In this document: positions 51,007 to 58,847 of the stretch, piece after piece
Numbering within the stretch: position 1 is the stretch's first letter
Layout: the number at the start of each line of letters is the position of its first letter
Assembly (NCBI RefSeq): GCF_002352765.1
Contig: NZ_KZ293963.1
Coordinates: 186,001 to 250,000 of the forward strand
Length of the DNA: 64,000 nucleotides
Reading direction: 5' to 3'
Source: Alteribacter populi
Lineage (GTDB): Bacteria; Bacillota; Bacilli; Bacillales; Salisediminibacteriaceae
Position numbers and translations under genes: made by a program
Notes under the pieces: model-generated
What the model saw: only the letters and a program-made list of their open reading frames with translations
Database searches by the model: none
Told to the model about the DNA's origin: nothing

Positions 51007-52713
51007 TTGCCTTTGTTAGTAGATTTATCAATTCGAAATTTTGCGATTATTGATCACGTAAATGTTCCTTTTGAAGAAGGGTTAACAGTTCTAACTGGAG
51101 AGACAGGAGCGGGGAAGTCGATTATTATCGATGCAATTGGCCTGTTAATTGGTGGGAGAGGATCAGTTGAATTTGTCCGACATGGTAGTAAGCGGGCTGA
51201 GATAGAAGGATTATTCTCCGTCGAAGCGAGTCATGATATTTATCCATTATTAAACGATTTAGGTATAGAACCTACTGAAGATGACACAGTCGTAATACGC
51301 CGAGAAATAACAAGCCAAGGAAAAAGTATTTGCCGGATCAATGGTAAATTGGTTACGCTTGCAAGCTTACGGCAAGTTGGCCAATTACTTGTCGACATTC
51401 ACGGTCAACACGAACATCAGCAGTTGCTTCAAGTAGACAAGCATTTGTTTTTGCTAGACCGTTATGCTGAACATGAAATTTATGAAGCAAAACAAGAGTA
51501 CCGCGCGTTATTTGATCGTTATACAAAAACAAAAAAGAAGTTCTCACAACTGACTGAAAATGAGCAGCAAATGGCCCAAAGGCTCGATTTAATTCAATAT
51601 CAATTAGAAGAAATTGAAAAGGCACAGCTTCAACCTGATGAGGACGTGTTTCTATCAGAAGAGAAACAAAGGTTAGGGAATAGTGAACAACTATACCAGC
51701 GAGTTCACGACAGTCATCAGGCTTTGTATGGAGAAAATAAAGGGCTAGAATGGATCATGGTTGCCCTAAATCAAATGGAAGAAGCTTCAGAGCTTGATGA
51801 AGGATTAAAAAAAATTCATGAAAACATCACCAACTGTTACTACTTATTAGAGGAAACAGCTTTTTCATTAAGGGATTATGTGGAAAGTATCGAATTTAAT
51901 CCGGAAAGGTTAAATGATATCGAAGCCAGGCTTAGCGAATTAAACACATTGAAGCGTAAGTATGGTGAAAATGTCAATGACGTCATGGAATATGCTTCTA
52001 AGATAGAAGAAGAGGTTGAAACCCTTGAAAACAAAGAGGAGCATTTACAAAAATGGGCTGAGGAGCTAGAGGCTATTCAAAAGGATTTATCTGTCGAGGC
52101 TAAACATGTCTCAAAACTTCGCAAGCAGGAAGCTTCGAAGCTAACGGATGAAATCCAGCGTCAACTTAAAGAACTTTACATGGAAAAAACAAAATTTGAA
52201 GTGACCTTTCATGACCGTCTAGAAAAAGTATTTACGAAAGATGGCTATGACCATGTTGAATTTATGGTCGCAACAAATCAAGGGGAGCCTTTAAAACCAC
52301 TCGTCAAAGTAGCTTCGGGTGGAGAAATTTCAAGAATTATTTTAGCATTAAAAACGATTCTTGCCGGACATGAAGGTGTAACCTCACTAATATTTGATGA
52401 AGTTGACACTGGTGTAAGCGGCAGGGTAGCCCAAGCGATTGCTCAAAAAATTCATCACATCTCCGCTGGTTCACAAGTGTTATGTATTACTCATCTTCCT
52501 CAAGTTGCAGCGATGGCAGATACTCATTTGTTCATTGCAAAAGGGGAAAAAGAAGGTCGAGTGACGACAGAGGTAACGCCACTTACCGAGCGACAAAAAG
52601 TTGAGGAAGTGGGACGGATGATTTCTGGAGTTGAGATGACGGACTTAACTAGAAAGCATGCTGAAGAGCTTCTCGTCCAGGCTGAAGAAATGAAGAGTAC
52701 GAATATCTCATAA
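51007..52713 (+). CDS. recN: DNA repair protein RecN
   Basis: 568 residues, SMC-like. Walker A GETGAGKS at 31-38, central coiled coils (about 150-375), VASGGEISRIILALK signature and Walker B SLIFDEVDTGVSG, then VLCITHLPQVAAMAD. Acts early at double-strand breaks. TTG 51007 after AAAGGA. Confidence 0.95.
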   Translation: MPLLVDLSIRNFAIIDHVNVPFEEGLTVLTGETGAGKSIIIDAIGLLIGGRGSVEFVRHGSKRAEIEGLFSVEASHDIYPLLNDLGIEPTEDDTVVIRREITSQGKSICRINGKLVTLASLRQVGQLLVDIHGQHEHQQLLQVDKHLFLLDRYAEHEIYEAKQEYRALFDRYTKTKKKFSQLTENEQQMAQRLDLIQYQLEEIEKAQLQPDEDVFLSEEKQRLGNSEQLYQRVHDSHQALYGENKGLEWIMVALNQMEEASELDEGLKKIHENITNCYYLLEETAFSLRDYVESIEFNPERLNDIEARLSELNTLKRKYGENVNDVMEYASKIEEEVETLENKEEHLQKWAEELEAIQKDLSVEAKHVSKLRKQEASKLTDEIQRQLKELYMEKTKFEVTFHDRLEKVFTKDGYDHVEFMVATNQGEPLKPLVKVASGGEISRIILALKTILAGHEGVTSLIFDEVDTGVSGRVAQAIAQKIHHISAGSQVLCITHLPQVAAMADTHLFIAKGEKEGRVTTEVTPLTERQKVEEVGRMISGVEMTDLTRKHAEELLVQAEEMKSTNIS

Positions 52714-52730
52714 AAATTCTTATATGACGA

Positions 52731-52824
52731 TGTTCAAAAAGCTGCTAAAAATTAGCTGTCGTAAAATATGGTCTCCTGTTAAACACCGCCTCGATACACT
52801 TCTCTTTTTATGCTCCTTATTGAA
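52731..52824. repeat. TGTTCAAAA-type repeat, inverted long copy
   Basis: Reverse complement matches 15116-15215 (GGAGCATAAAAAGAG, ACGACAGCTAATTTTTAGCAG, TTTTTGAACATC). TGTTCAAAA at 52731-52739. Confidence 0.65.
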
Positions 52825-52859
52825 TACGCACAATATGTTAAACTTTAAACGAGTTAATC

Positions 52860-52891
52860 AAAGCTAACCACAAAAATGGTTAGCTTTTTAT
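52860..52891 (+). terminator. Terminator of recN
   Basis: AAAGCTAACCA (52860-52870) pairs with TGGTTAGCTTT (52877-52887), then T. Confidence 0.9.
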
Positions 52892-53057
52892 TTTAGCATT
52901 TTACACAGATATTGGAGAGAACATCAAAAACCCCTATATAACGGCATTTCATAGGTGGTTTTCTATATCTTCCTGTTATAAATGATCTTTTTCAAGGCTA
53001 CATTATAGATACAGCCATGATGCAGGTGCAGGTCGGGAGCGAGGAGAGTGAAAATGA

Positions 53058-54347
53058 TTGAAAAAAGGATTAGTAAAAAAAGCCGTTGGGGCGATTCTCC
53101 TTGTGTTGCTGTTCAGCGCTGCATTTTATCCTCCAATTCAACAATATGTTGACACACCGGCAGATATCTTATTCTTTCAAGGACAAGACTTTGCAGTGCC
53201 GGCTTCACTAAGTGTATTGGAGTCGGATGAGACAGATGAAACAGTTCGTGTCTTCTCTCAAGAAGACCAAACAACAATAGCAGGTGTGAAGCCCGGTAAC
53301 ACAAAAGTACAGTTGGGGGTGGCCGGTTTTCCATTAAAAACGATGGATGTTACAGTCTTGCCTGAGAAAAAAATTATCCCAGGTGGTCAATCCATTGGGG
53401 TAAGGGTTCACACGGAAGGCGTATTAGTTGTCGGTCATCACTTAATCGATACAGAAGAGGGAACTGATTCGCCTGGAGAAAATGCTGGAATAGAAGTTGG
53501 AGATATGATCACAAAGATGGACGGTATAGAGATTAAAGATATGAGCGATATTTCGTCCATTGTCCAAAATGCAGGGGAAAACAAAACGCCAATTAAGCTT
53601 GAGGTAAAACGAGGAGAAAAAACGTTGAATCGAGAACTATCACCTAAGCAGGCAAAAGGTGAACAGTCATACCGACTCGGGTTGTATATTCGAGATTCAG
53701 CAGCTGGAGTAGGTACATTAACGTTTTATGATCCAGATACAAAAAAATATGGTGCACTAGGCCATGTCATTTCAGATATGGACACGAAGCAGCCGATTCA
53801 TGTTAATGATGGTGAGATTCTTACCTCTCGAGTCACTTCAATTGATAAAGGACTAAATGGTGAACCGGGAGAAAAGCTTGCTCGTTTTTCCAATGACCGA
53901 AAAATCCTTGGTGACATTAAAAAAAATAGTTCGTTTGGCATTTTTGGCAAATTAAATGCCTCGATCGAGAATGGAAAATGGGATGAGCCGATGGAAATTG
54001 GGTTGTCTCATCAAGTGAAAGAAGGACCAGCAGAAATTTTAACTGTTGTGGAAGGGGAAGAGGTCAAAAAGTTTGATATTGAAATCGTCAGTAGTACAGT
54101 TCAGAAATTTCCTGCAACAAAAGGGATGGTTATTAAAGTAACTGATCCAGAATTGTTAGACGCTACCGGTGGGATTGTTCAGGGAATGAGTGGGAGCCCG
54201 ATTATCCAAGACAACCGAGTCGTCGGAGCTATAACTCATGTATTTGTGAATGACCCGACTTCCGGATATGCCTGTCACATTGAATGGATGCTTGAGGAGG
54301 CAGGAGTAGACATTTATAATGATTCAAAACAAGCAGAGGCGAGCTGA
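53058..54347 (+). CDS. spoIVB: SpoIVB serine peptidase
   Basis: 429 residues, family S55. N-terminal membrane anchor (about 6-24), PDZ domain (about 105-190) and peptidase domain. The catalytic set is intact: His236 in ALGHVISD, Asp363 in VTDPE, Ser380 in GMSGSPI, nearly identical positions to B. subtilis. Cleaves SpoIVFA to trigger pro-SigK processing. TTG start with GAGGAGAG nine bases upstream; a nearby ATG at 53054 is out of frame. Confidence 0.95.
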   Translation: MKKGLVKKAVGAILLVLLFSAAFYPPIQQYVDTPADILFFQGQDFAVPASLSVLESDETDETVRVFSQEDQTTIAGVKPGNTKVQLGVAGFPLKTMDVTVLPEKKIIPGGQSIGVRVHTEGVLVVGHHLIDTEEGTDSPGENAGIEVGDMITKMDGIEIKDMSDISSIVQNAGENKTPIKLEVKRGEKTLNRELSPKQAKGEQSYRLGLYIRDSAAGVGTLTFYDPDTKKYGALGHVISDMDTKQPIHVNDGEILTSRVTSIDKGLNGEPGEKLARFSNDRKILGDIKKNSSFGIFGKLNASIENGKWDEPMEIGLSHQVKEGPAEILTVVEGEEVKKFDIEIVSSTVQKFPATKGMVIKVTDPELLDATGGIVQGMSGSPIIQDNRVVGAITHVFVNDPTSGYACHIEWMLEEAGVDIYNDSKQAEAS

Positions 54348-54365
54348 TCGACAGCCGCCTTTTTT
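54337..54365 (+). terminator. Terminator of spoIVB
   Basis: AGGCG-AGCTG pairs with CAGC-CGCCT (one bulge), followed by six T; it overlaps the spoIVB stop codon. Confidence 0.8.
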
Positions 54366-54378
54366 GTAATTTAATAAA

Positions 54379-54394
54379 GGCTGTTTTCGTAAAG
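54379..54394. repeat. Edge fragment of the nested-hairpin repeat
   Basis: GGCTGTTTTCGTAAAG matches the left edge of 6029-6140; the rest is absent. Confidence 0.4.
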
Positions 54395-54514
54395 GGTTAT
54401 AAACGGATAAATTTCTAAATTCACCTTACACAAAAATGATTTTGAAGTATTCTCGCCTAATAAAGGTAAGCGATTTTTATTGTGAAGAAGGTATGGTACA
54501 ATCAATATGAAGAA

Positions 54515-54659
54515 TTTTCGACAATCGTTTGGTGGAATATCACCTTAAGGATCGAATGAGGTCGAAAATAAGAGTAATCGCTTAAAAACGTAAGAAAAAC
54601 TAAGTTTTTTTAGAAAATCTCCCATATTGAAAAGGATATAGAATCTGTTTGTCGAACTA
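54515..54659 (+). promoter_or_regulatory. spo0A control region: Spo0A boxes and SigH promoter
   Basis: Three Spo0A-box-like sites: TTTTCGACA (54515-54523, inverse orientation), GGTCGAAAAT (54560-54569, one mismatch) and TGTCGAA (54650-54656). A SigH promoter fits AAAGGATAT (54631-54639), 11 bases, GTCGAACTA (54651-54659), with one mismatch in the -10. The last box overlaps the -10, as expected for autoregulation. Confidence 0.7.
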
Positions 54660-54699
54660 GTAACGGTATGAAGAGAATAGTGTATAGGGAGGAAATCAC

Positions 54700-55494
54700 G
54701 TGCAAAAAGTAAAAGTTTGTGTTGCTGACGATAATCGAGAATTGGTTATGTTACTAGAGGAATATATTGATTCGCAGGAAGATATGGAAGTTGTCGGAAA
54801 GGCTTATAATGGTCAGGAATGTTTGGATCTTGTTGAAGAGGAAGAACCTGATGTCCTAATTTTAGATATTATAATGCCTCATCTAGACGGTCTGGCTGTT
54901 CTCGATAAAATGAATGAACTAAAGTTAAACAAGAGACCTAATATCATTATGTTAACTGCCTTCGGTCAGGAAGATGTCACGAAAAAAGCGGTAGAACTAG
55001 GGGCTTCATACTATATTTTAAAACCATTTGACATGGATACATTAATTAATAAAGTCCGTGATGTCAGTGGAAACGGACAGAGCTATGTGAAAAAATCATC
55101 AGGTCAATCTCAGTCATCGATGAAAAAAGAGAACAAGCCGATGAATCTGGACGCGAGTATCACAAGTATCATTCATGAAATTGGTGTTCCGGCTCACATT
55201 AAAGGGTATATGTATCTCAGAGAAGCAATTACAATGGTTTATAATGACATTGAATTGTTGGGGTCCATTACAAAGGTTCTTTATCCAGACATCGCTAAAA
55301 AATATAATACTACAGCGAGCCGAGTAGAAAGAGCGATCCGTCACGCAATCGAAGTCGCTTGGAGCCGTGGCAACATTGATTCGATCTCGAAAATGTTCGG
55401 TTACACAGTGAGCGTGTCAAAAGCGAAGCCGACAAATAGTGAGTTTATTGCAATGGTTGCCGATAAATTAAGGATTGAACATAAAGTGAGTTAA
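54700..55494 (+). CDS. spo0A: Sporulation master regulator Spo0A
   Basis: 264 residues. Receiver domain with acidic pair Asp10-Asp11, phospho-acceptor Asp56 in LILDIIMPHLDG, and Lys in YYILKPF. Lys/Ser-rich linker (about 128-150). C-terminal DNA-binding domain with YNTTASRVERAIRHAIEVAWSRGN. Switches hundreds of genes at the start of sporulation. GTG start after GGGAGG. Confidence 0.97.
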   Translation: MQKVKVCVADDNRELVMLLEEYIDSQEDMEVVGKAYNGQECLDLVEEEEPDVLILDIIMPHLDGLAVLDKMNELKLNKRPNIIMLTAFGQEDVTKKAVELGASYYILKPFDMDTLINKVRDVSGNGQSYVKKSSGQSQSSMKKENKPMNLDASITSIIHEIGVPAHIKGYMYLREAITMVYNDIELLGSITKVLYPDIAKKYNTTASRVERAIRHAIEVAWSRGNIDSISKMFGYTVSVSKAKPTNSEFIAMVADKLRIEHKVS

Positions 55495-55512
55495 TTCGTT
55501 CTTTTAGTAAGA

Positions 55513-55559
55513 GGGTGTAGCGAAAGGTAAAAACCAACCTTTCGCTACACCCTTCTTTT
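55513..55559 (+). terminator. Terminator of spo0A
   Basis: A perfect 16-bp stem (55513-55528 / 55537-55552) followed by TTCTTTT. Confidence 0.92.
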
Positions 55560-55671
55560 GTGTGAAAATCGCTTATTTTTAAAGAAAAGAAATAAAGCTT
55601 GAATGGATTTGGTTGAATCGTCTCTCTTTCGTCCATACTATACATAATCAAAAGTACAGGGGGACACAACC

Positions 55672-56766
55672 ATGAGTGGACCTGTCATTTTAGGTAAAGG
55701 TTATTACGGAGAAAAAACGAAAGATTTGGTAAAAGAATTACCAAATCGTGCAATTGCGCTAATTTGTCACCGGGATATTGATCGAGTAGCAGCAGAGTCC
55801 TTAATTAATAAAGGGGTCAAAGCTGTAATAAACAAAGCACCATCTATGTCGGGTGCTTTTTATCATGAAGGTGTGAAAGTTCTTCTAGAACATCATATTC
55901 CTGTTTATGACCTTATAAATGAGGCTGATTTGAACCAACAATTCCAAGGTTGGGATTTTGATGTCATGATTAAAGGGGAAGATCTTTTAGTCAAATGTAA
56001 TGATGTTTGGGAAAGTAGAGGACATGTATTCAAGTGGGATGCGGCAAAACTCATGAGAAAGATGAATGAGAGTCAGGAGCGAATGATGAGTGTTTTCCAT
56101 ACATTTATGGAAAACAGCCTTAGTTATGCACGTGAAGAATTACCTGTTTTTTTTCGTAGTATCGAACAATTAAAACCTGTGACGAGTTTGGAAGACAAGC
56201 TCGTTTTTGTGGTGGCGAGAGGACCGGGATATGAGAAAGATCTTAAATATTGGTGGGATGTTCTCCGCTTACCAAATTCGCAAATCCTCGCTGTTGATGG
56301 TGCGGTGGAAGGGATTTTGGCGGTTGGGTTAAAGCCTGATTATATAATCGGAGATATGGACTCACTACCGAAAAAAGTGTATGGAATGAATTGTGAATTT
56401 ATTGCTCACGCTTATTTGTCCGGGATAAGCCCAGGGTATGAAAACTTGCAGCAATATGGCGTGAACTCTGAAATGAGGCAGTTTCCTGGAGTGAGCGAAG
56501 ATTTAGCTCTAGCCCTTGCATATAAATCAGGTGCTGAACACATTTTTACGATCGGTTGTCGAACCGGCTTTTTAGAGTTGATGGAAAAAAACAGACCTGG
56601 TATGGGATCGACAATTTTAATCCGCATTTTTGCTGGAGATAAACTTAGTGATTTGAAAGCAGGGAATAAACTCTCACCAGCCTCCTTGTTTGCCTTCAAT
56701 AAAAGAATGCGACATCGTTTAATCGAGGAAGAAAACTGGGGAACTCATGGAAGGAGTGAAGGATGA
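55672..56766 (+). CDS. SteA-like protein with a thiamin-pyrophosphokinase-type domain
   Basis: 364 residues. The N-terminal half (1-170) is unlike known enzymes (GYYGEKTKDLVKELPNRAIALICHRD; NKAPSMSG; a helical stretch KLMRKMNESQERMMSVFH). The C-terminal half has a thiamin-pyrophosphokinase-like core: VDGAVEGILAVGLKPDYIIGDMDS at 208-231 split into DGA...KPD and GDMDS, then VSEDLALALAYKSGAEHIFTIG. The domain order matches the SteA family, named for a cytokinetic ring protein in Corynebacterium. Whether it has kinase activity is unknown. GGGGG precedes the ATG. Overlaps the next gene by ATGA. Confidence 0.75.
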   Translation: MSGPVILGKGYYGEKTKDLVKELPNRAIALICHRDIDRVAAESLINKGVKAVINKAPSMSGAFYHEGVKVLLEHHIPVYDLINEADLNQQFQGWDFDVMIKGEDLLVKCNDVWESRGHVFKWDAAKLMRKMNESQERMMSVFHTFMENSLSYAREELPVFFRSIEQLKPVTSLEDKLVFVVARGPGYEKDLKYWWDVLRLPNSQILAVDGAVEGILAVGLKPDYIIGDMDSLPKKVYGMNCEFIAHAYLSGISPGYENLQQYGVNSEMRQFPGVSEDLALALAYKSGAEHIFTIGCRTGFLELMEKNRPGMGSTILIRIFAGDKLSDLKAGNKLSPASLFAFNKRMRHRLIEEENWGTHGRSEG

Positions 56767-57446
56767 TGAGGGTTGATGTGATCATCCCTGCTTATAATGA
56801 AGAAGAAAATATTGAACTAACTTTACAAACTTTACGGCACCAGTCTTGGCTTGAACGGATTTATGTCATCGATGACGGAAGTATTGACCAAACGGCAAAA
56901 GTAGCGAGTAAATATGCTGATGAAGTTTTTCGCTTTCATTTGAATCAAGGAAAAGCTGCAGCTGCAATTACTGGATTAAGACAAGCGCGTGGTGAATACG
57001 TAATGCTTCTTGATGCGGATTTACGATCGACGGCAAAAGAAGCAAGTAAGCTGCTCTCCCCCCTTCTGAAAAAAGAAGCAGATGTCACAATTGCTGAATT
57101 TCCTATTACTTTAAATGGAAAAGGCCTTGGTTTTATGAAGAGAAGAGCACAGCAAGTCCTTTTCCGACAATTTTATGTAAAGCTTTTTAGTCCATTATCT
57201 GGTCAGAGAGCCTTTCACCGGAAATGGGTTAACTATCTTTCAGAAGACGTTAGAGATAGTCGCTTCGGTTTTGAAATGGCATGTAATTTCGACTTTTTAA
57301 GCCGTGGGGCTGTTATTAAAGAAGTTCCTACTTTTATGGAGCACCATGCTTATGGAAAAACGATTCACGGCTTTTTACACCGATCGAAACAATGGTATGA
57401 AATGGAGCGTTTTTTATGGCAGCGTACCTCTGGAAACCTTTATTAA
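56763..57446 (+). CDS. GT2-family glycosyltransferase
   Basis: 227 residues. GT-A fold: VIIPAYNEEENIE (6-18), DDGS (37-40), DAD metal motif (84-86 in MLLDADLRS), and SPLSGQRAFHR (143-153), resembling dolichyl-phosphate-mannose-synthase-like and glucosyl-3-phosphoglycerate-synthase-like enzymes. No membrane helix, so it acts at the cytoplasmic face. Donor and acceptor unknown. Overlaps the next gene by 31 bases. Confidence 0.8.
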   Translation: MMRVDVIIPAYNEEENIELTLQTLRHQSWLERIYVIDDGSIDQTAKVASKYADEVFRFHLNQGKAAAAITGLRQARGEYVMLLDADLRSTAKEASKLLSPLLKKEADVTIAEFPITLNGKGLGFMKRRAQQVLFRQFYVKLFSPLSGQRAFHRKWVNYLSEDVRDSRFGFEMACNFDFLSRGAVIKEVPTFMEHHAYGKTIHGFLHRSKQWYEMERFLWQRTSGNLY

Positions 57447-58222
57447 TTGCAATATTATACACTGTTACATCACATTTTTTTCATAAATGGCGGTGGACGG
57501 TGAAAAATTTCAATAATAAATCCGTGCCGTATAACTTTGGAGTGGTTCTTTTTTTCTGGATTACCCTTGACTATGTTCGCCCAACTGCAATTGAGCTTCA
57601 AGCGGTTGATTATTGGTTTTTGTTGAGCATTTGGTTAATTGGGTGGATGGATGACCAATTCGGTACTTCATTTCCTAAAGGAATAACAGGACATTTCCGT
57701 TATTGCTTCAATGAAAGAAAAATGACCACTGGTTTCATAAAAGCTTTTGGTGGAGTGATTCTTTCCTTTCTATATTTACTTCTTCTATTAAAAAGTGGGG
57801 AAATTTCATTTTCTGAAGCGACTATACTTTCCTCATTGTTAATTTTACTTCCCCATGTACTTAATTTACTTGATACTAGACCGCTGCGCGTAATGAAGGT
57901 GGGAGCGCTTATTTATTTCGTTATCCTCTTTCAGTTACAGGGTGGTTTGCTTGTCGTTCCGGGTTTACTGATTTTATTTCTTTTGTGGTTTAAAGAAGAA
58001 GTCAGAGAGCGAACGATGCTAGGAGATAATGGTGCTATGGTATTCGGGGCATATTTAGCCGTACTAGCTCGATATCTTGATGGAAATAGTATCGTCATTA
58101 CCTTAGTAACCATTTGTGTTTTGTTAACAATCCTTGCAGAAAAATACTCAATCAGTCGAATTGTCGCAAAAACAAAGCTCCTTAGAGCAATTGATCTCTT
58201 TGGACAAAGAAAAGAAACCTAG
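57416..58222 (+). CDS. MraY/WecA-like polyprenyl-phosphate sugar-phosphate transferase homologue
   Basis: 268 residues, about eight membrane helices. Motifs follow the order of the MraY/WecA superfamily: NKSVPYNFG (34-42), GWMDDQFG (76-83, the DD pair), TGFIKAFGG (105-113), NLLDTRPLRVMK (150-161, at the NxxDxxD site) and MLGDNGAMVFG (201-211). The NLLDTRPLR form differs from WecA's usual DGxDG, so it is a divergent subgroup, either with unusual substrate or altered activity. It is the last gene of the cassette with the SteA-like protein and the glycosyltransferase. Confidence 0.65.
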   Translation: MAAYLWKPLLIAILYTVTSHFFHKWRWTVKNFNNKSVPYNFGVVLFFWITLDYVRPTAIELQAVDYWFLLSIWLIGWMDDQFGTSFPKGITGHFRYCFNERKMTTGFIKAFGGVILSFLYLLLLLKSGEISFSEATILSSLLILLPHVLNLLDTRPLRVMKVGALIYFVILFQLQGGLLVVPGLLILFLLWFKEEVRERTMLGDNGAMVFGAYLAVLARYLDGNSIVITLVTICVLLTILAEKYSISRIVAKTKLLRAIDLFGQRKET

Positions 58223-58243
58223 AGGCAATAAGCGAAGAAGATG

Positions 58244-58281
58244 CAAAACTAAAAGCCCGCTATGAGCGTTTTCATAACGGG
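58244..58281 (-). terminator. Minus-strand hairpin after the yqzF gene
   Basis: CCCGCTATGA (58256-58265) pairs with TCATAACGGG (58272-58281), one mismatch; on minus it is followed by CTTTTAGTTTT. Confidence 0.5.
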
Positions 58282-58343
58282 AGAGCAGCAAGTGAGGCCA
58301 TTGCTTATTTATGGTTAAGCTTTGAAAGTTTTCAAGTTTTTCG

Positions 58344-58601
58344 TCATACCTGTTTCTTCTCTTTTAGTTGAAAACGAGGAGCAACTTTTTTGTTTTTCCG
58401 GTCTCGGTGTAAAATAAACCCCCCGATAAACCATACCCCTAAGATTAGAGCTAATAAGCCGATAAAAAATTGGAGTAGTAAAGACGGATAGGGAATATTT
58501 AAGATTTGGAACACTGTGTCGCGCATAAGTTTAATTCCGTAACCGGCAATAAAACCGGGAATAAGGAGGACGAGGAGTGCTAAAAATCGTTGAAGTGTCA
58601 T
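58344..58601 (-). CDS. yqzF: YqzF-like membrane protein (DUF2627)
   Basis: 85 residues, two membrane helices (about 4-22 and 36-60), IPGFIAGYGIKLMRDTVFQI between them and a basic tail. Matches DUF2627/YqzF, which lies just before bkdR in B. subtilis too. ATG 58601 has AAAGGA upstream. Unknown function. Confidence 0.8.
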   Translation of the reverse strand: MTLQRFLALLVLLIPGFIAGYGIKLMRDTVFQILNIPYPSLLLQFFIGLLALILGVWFIGGFILHRDRKNKKVAPRFQLKEKKQV

Positions 58602-58729
58602 AAGCAAATTCCTTTCTATGAATTCTCTTCTATTTTATCTGAATAAAAGAATGTCTGCAAATCCTAATTAGTATGCCCTCTGTAAACGTACTAGGCTCAT
58701 TTAGTAAAGATTTGTTTATTAAAGCAAGC

Positions 58730-58772
58730 CCGAATAAACGCTCAAAAAGCAACAAACTTTACGAAAACAGCT
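58730..58772. repeat. Partial nested-hairpin repeat, inverted
   Basis: AAAGCAAGCC, CGCTCAAAAAGCAAC and ACTTTACGAAAACAGC match the reverse complement of the right part of the repeat seen at 4176 and 6029. Confidence 0.5.
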
Positions 58773-58847
58773 ATGTACTATGAAAAATCTTGCATACACG
58801 ATACAATAAAGGTAACATCGAGAATTAACAGGGGGGAGAGAAGAGTG

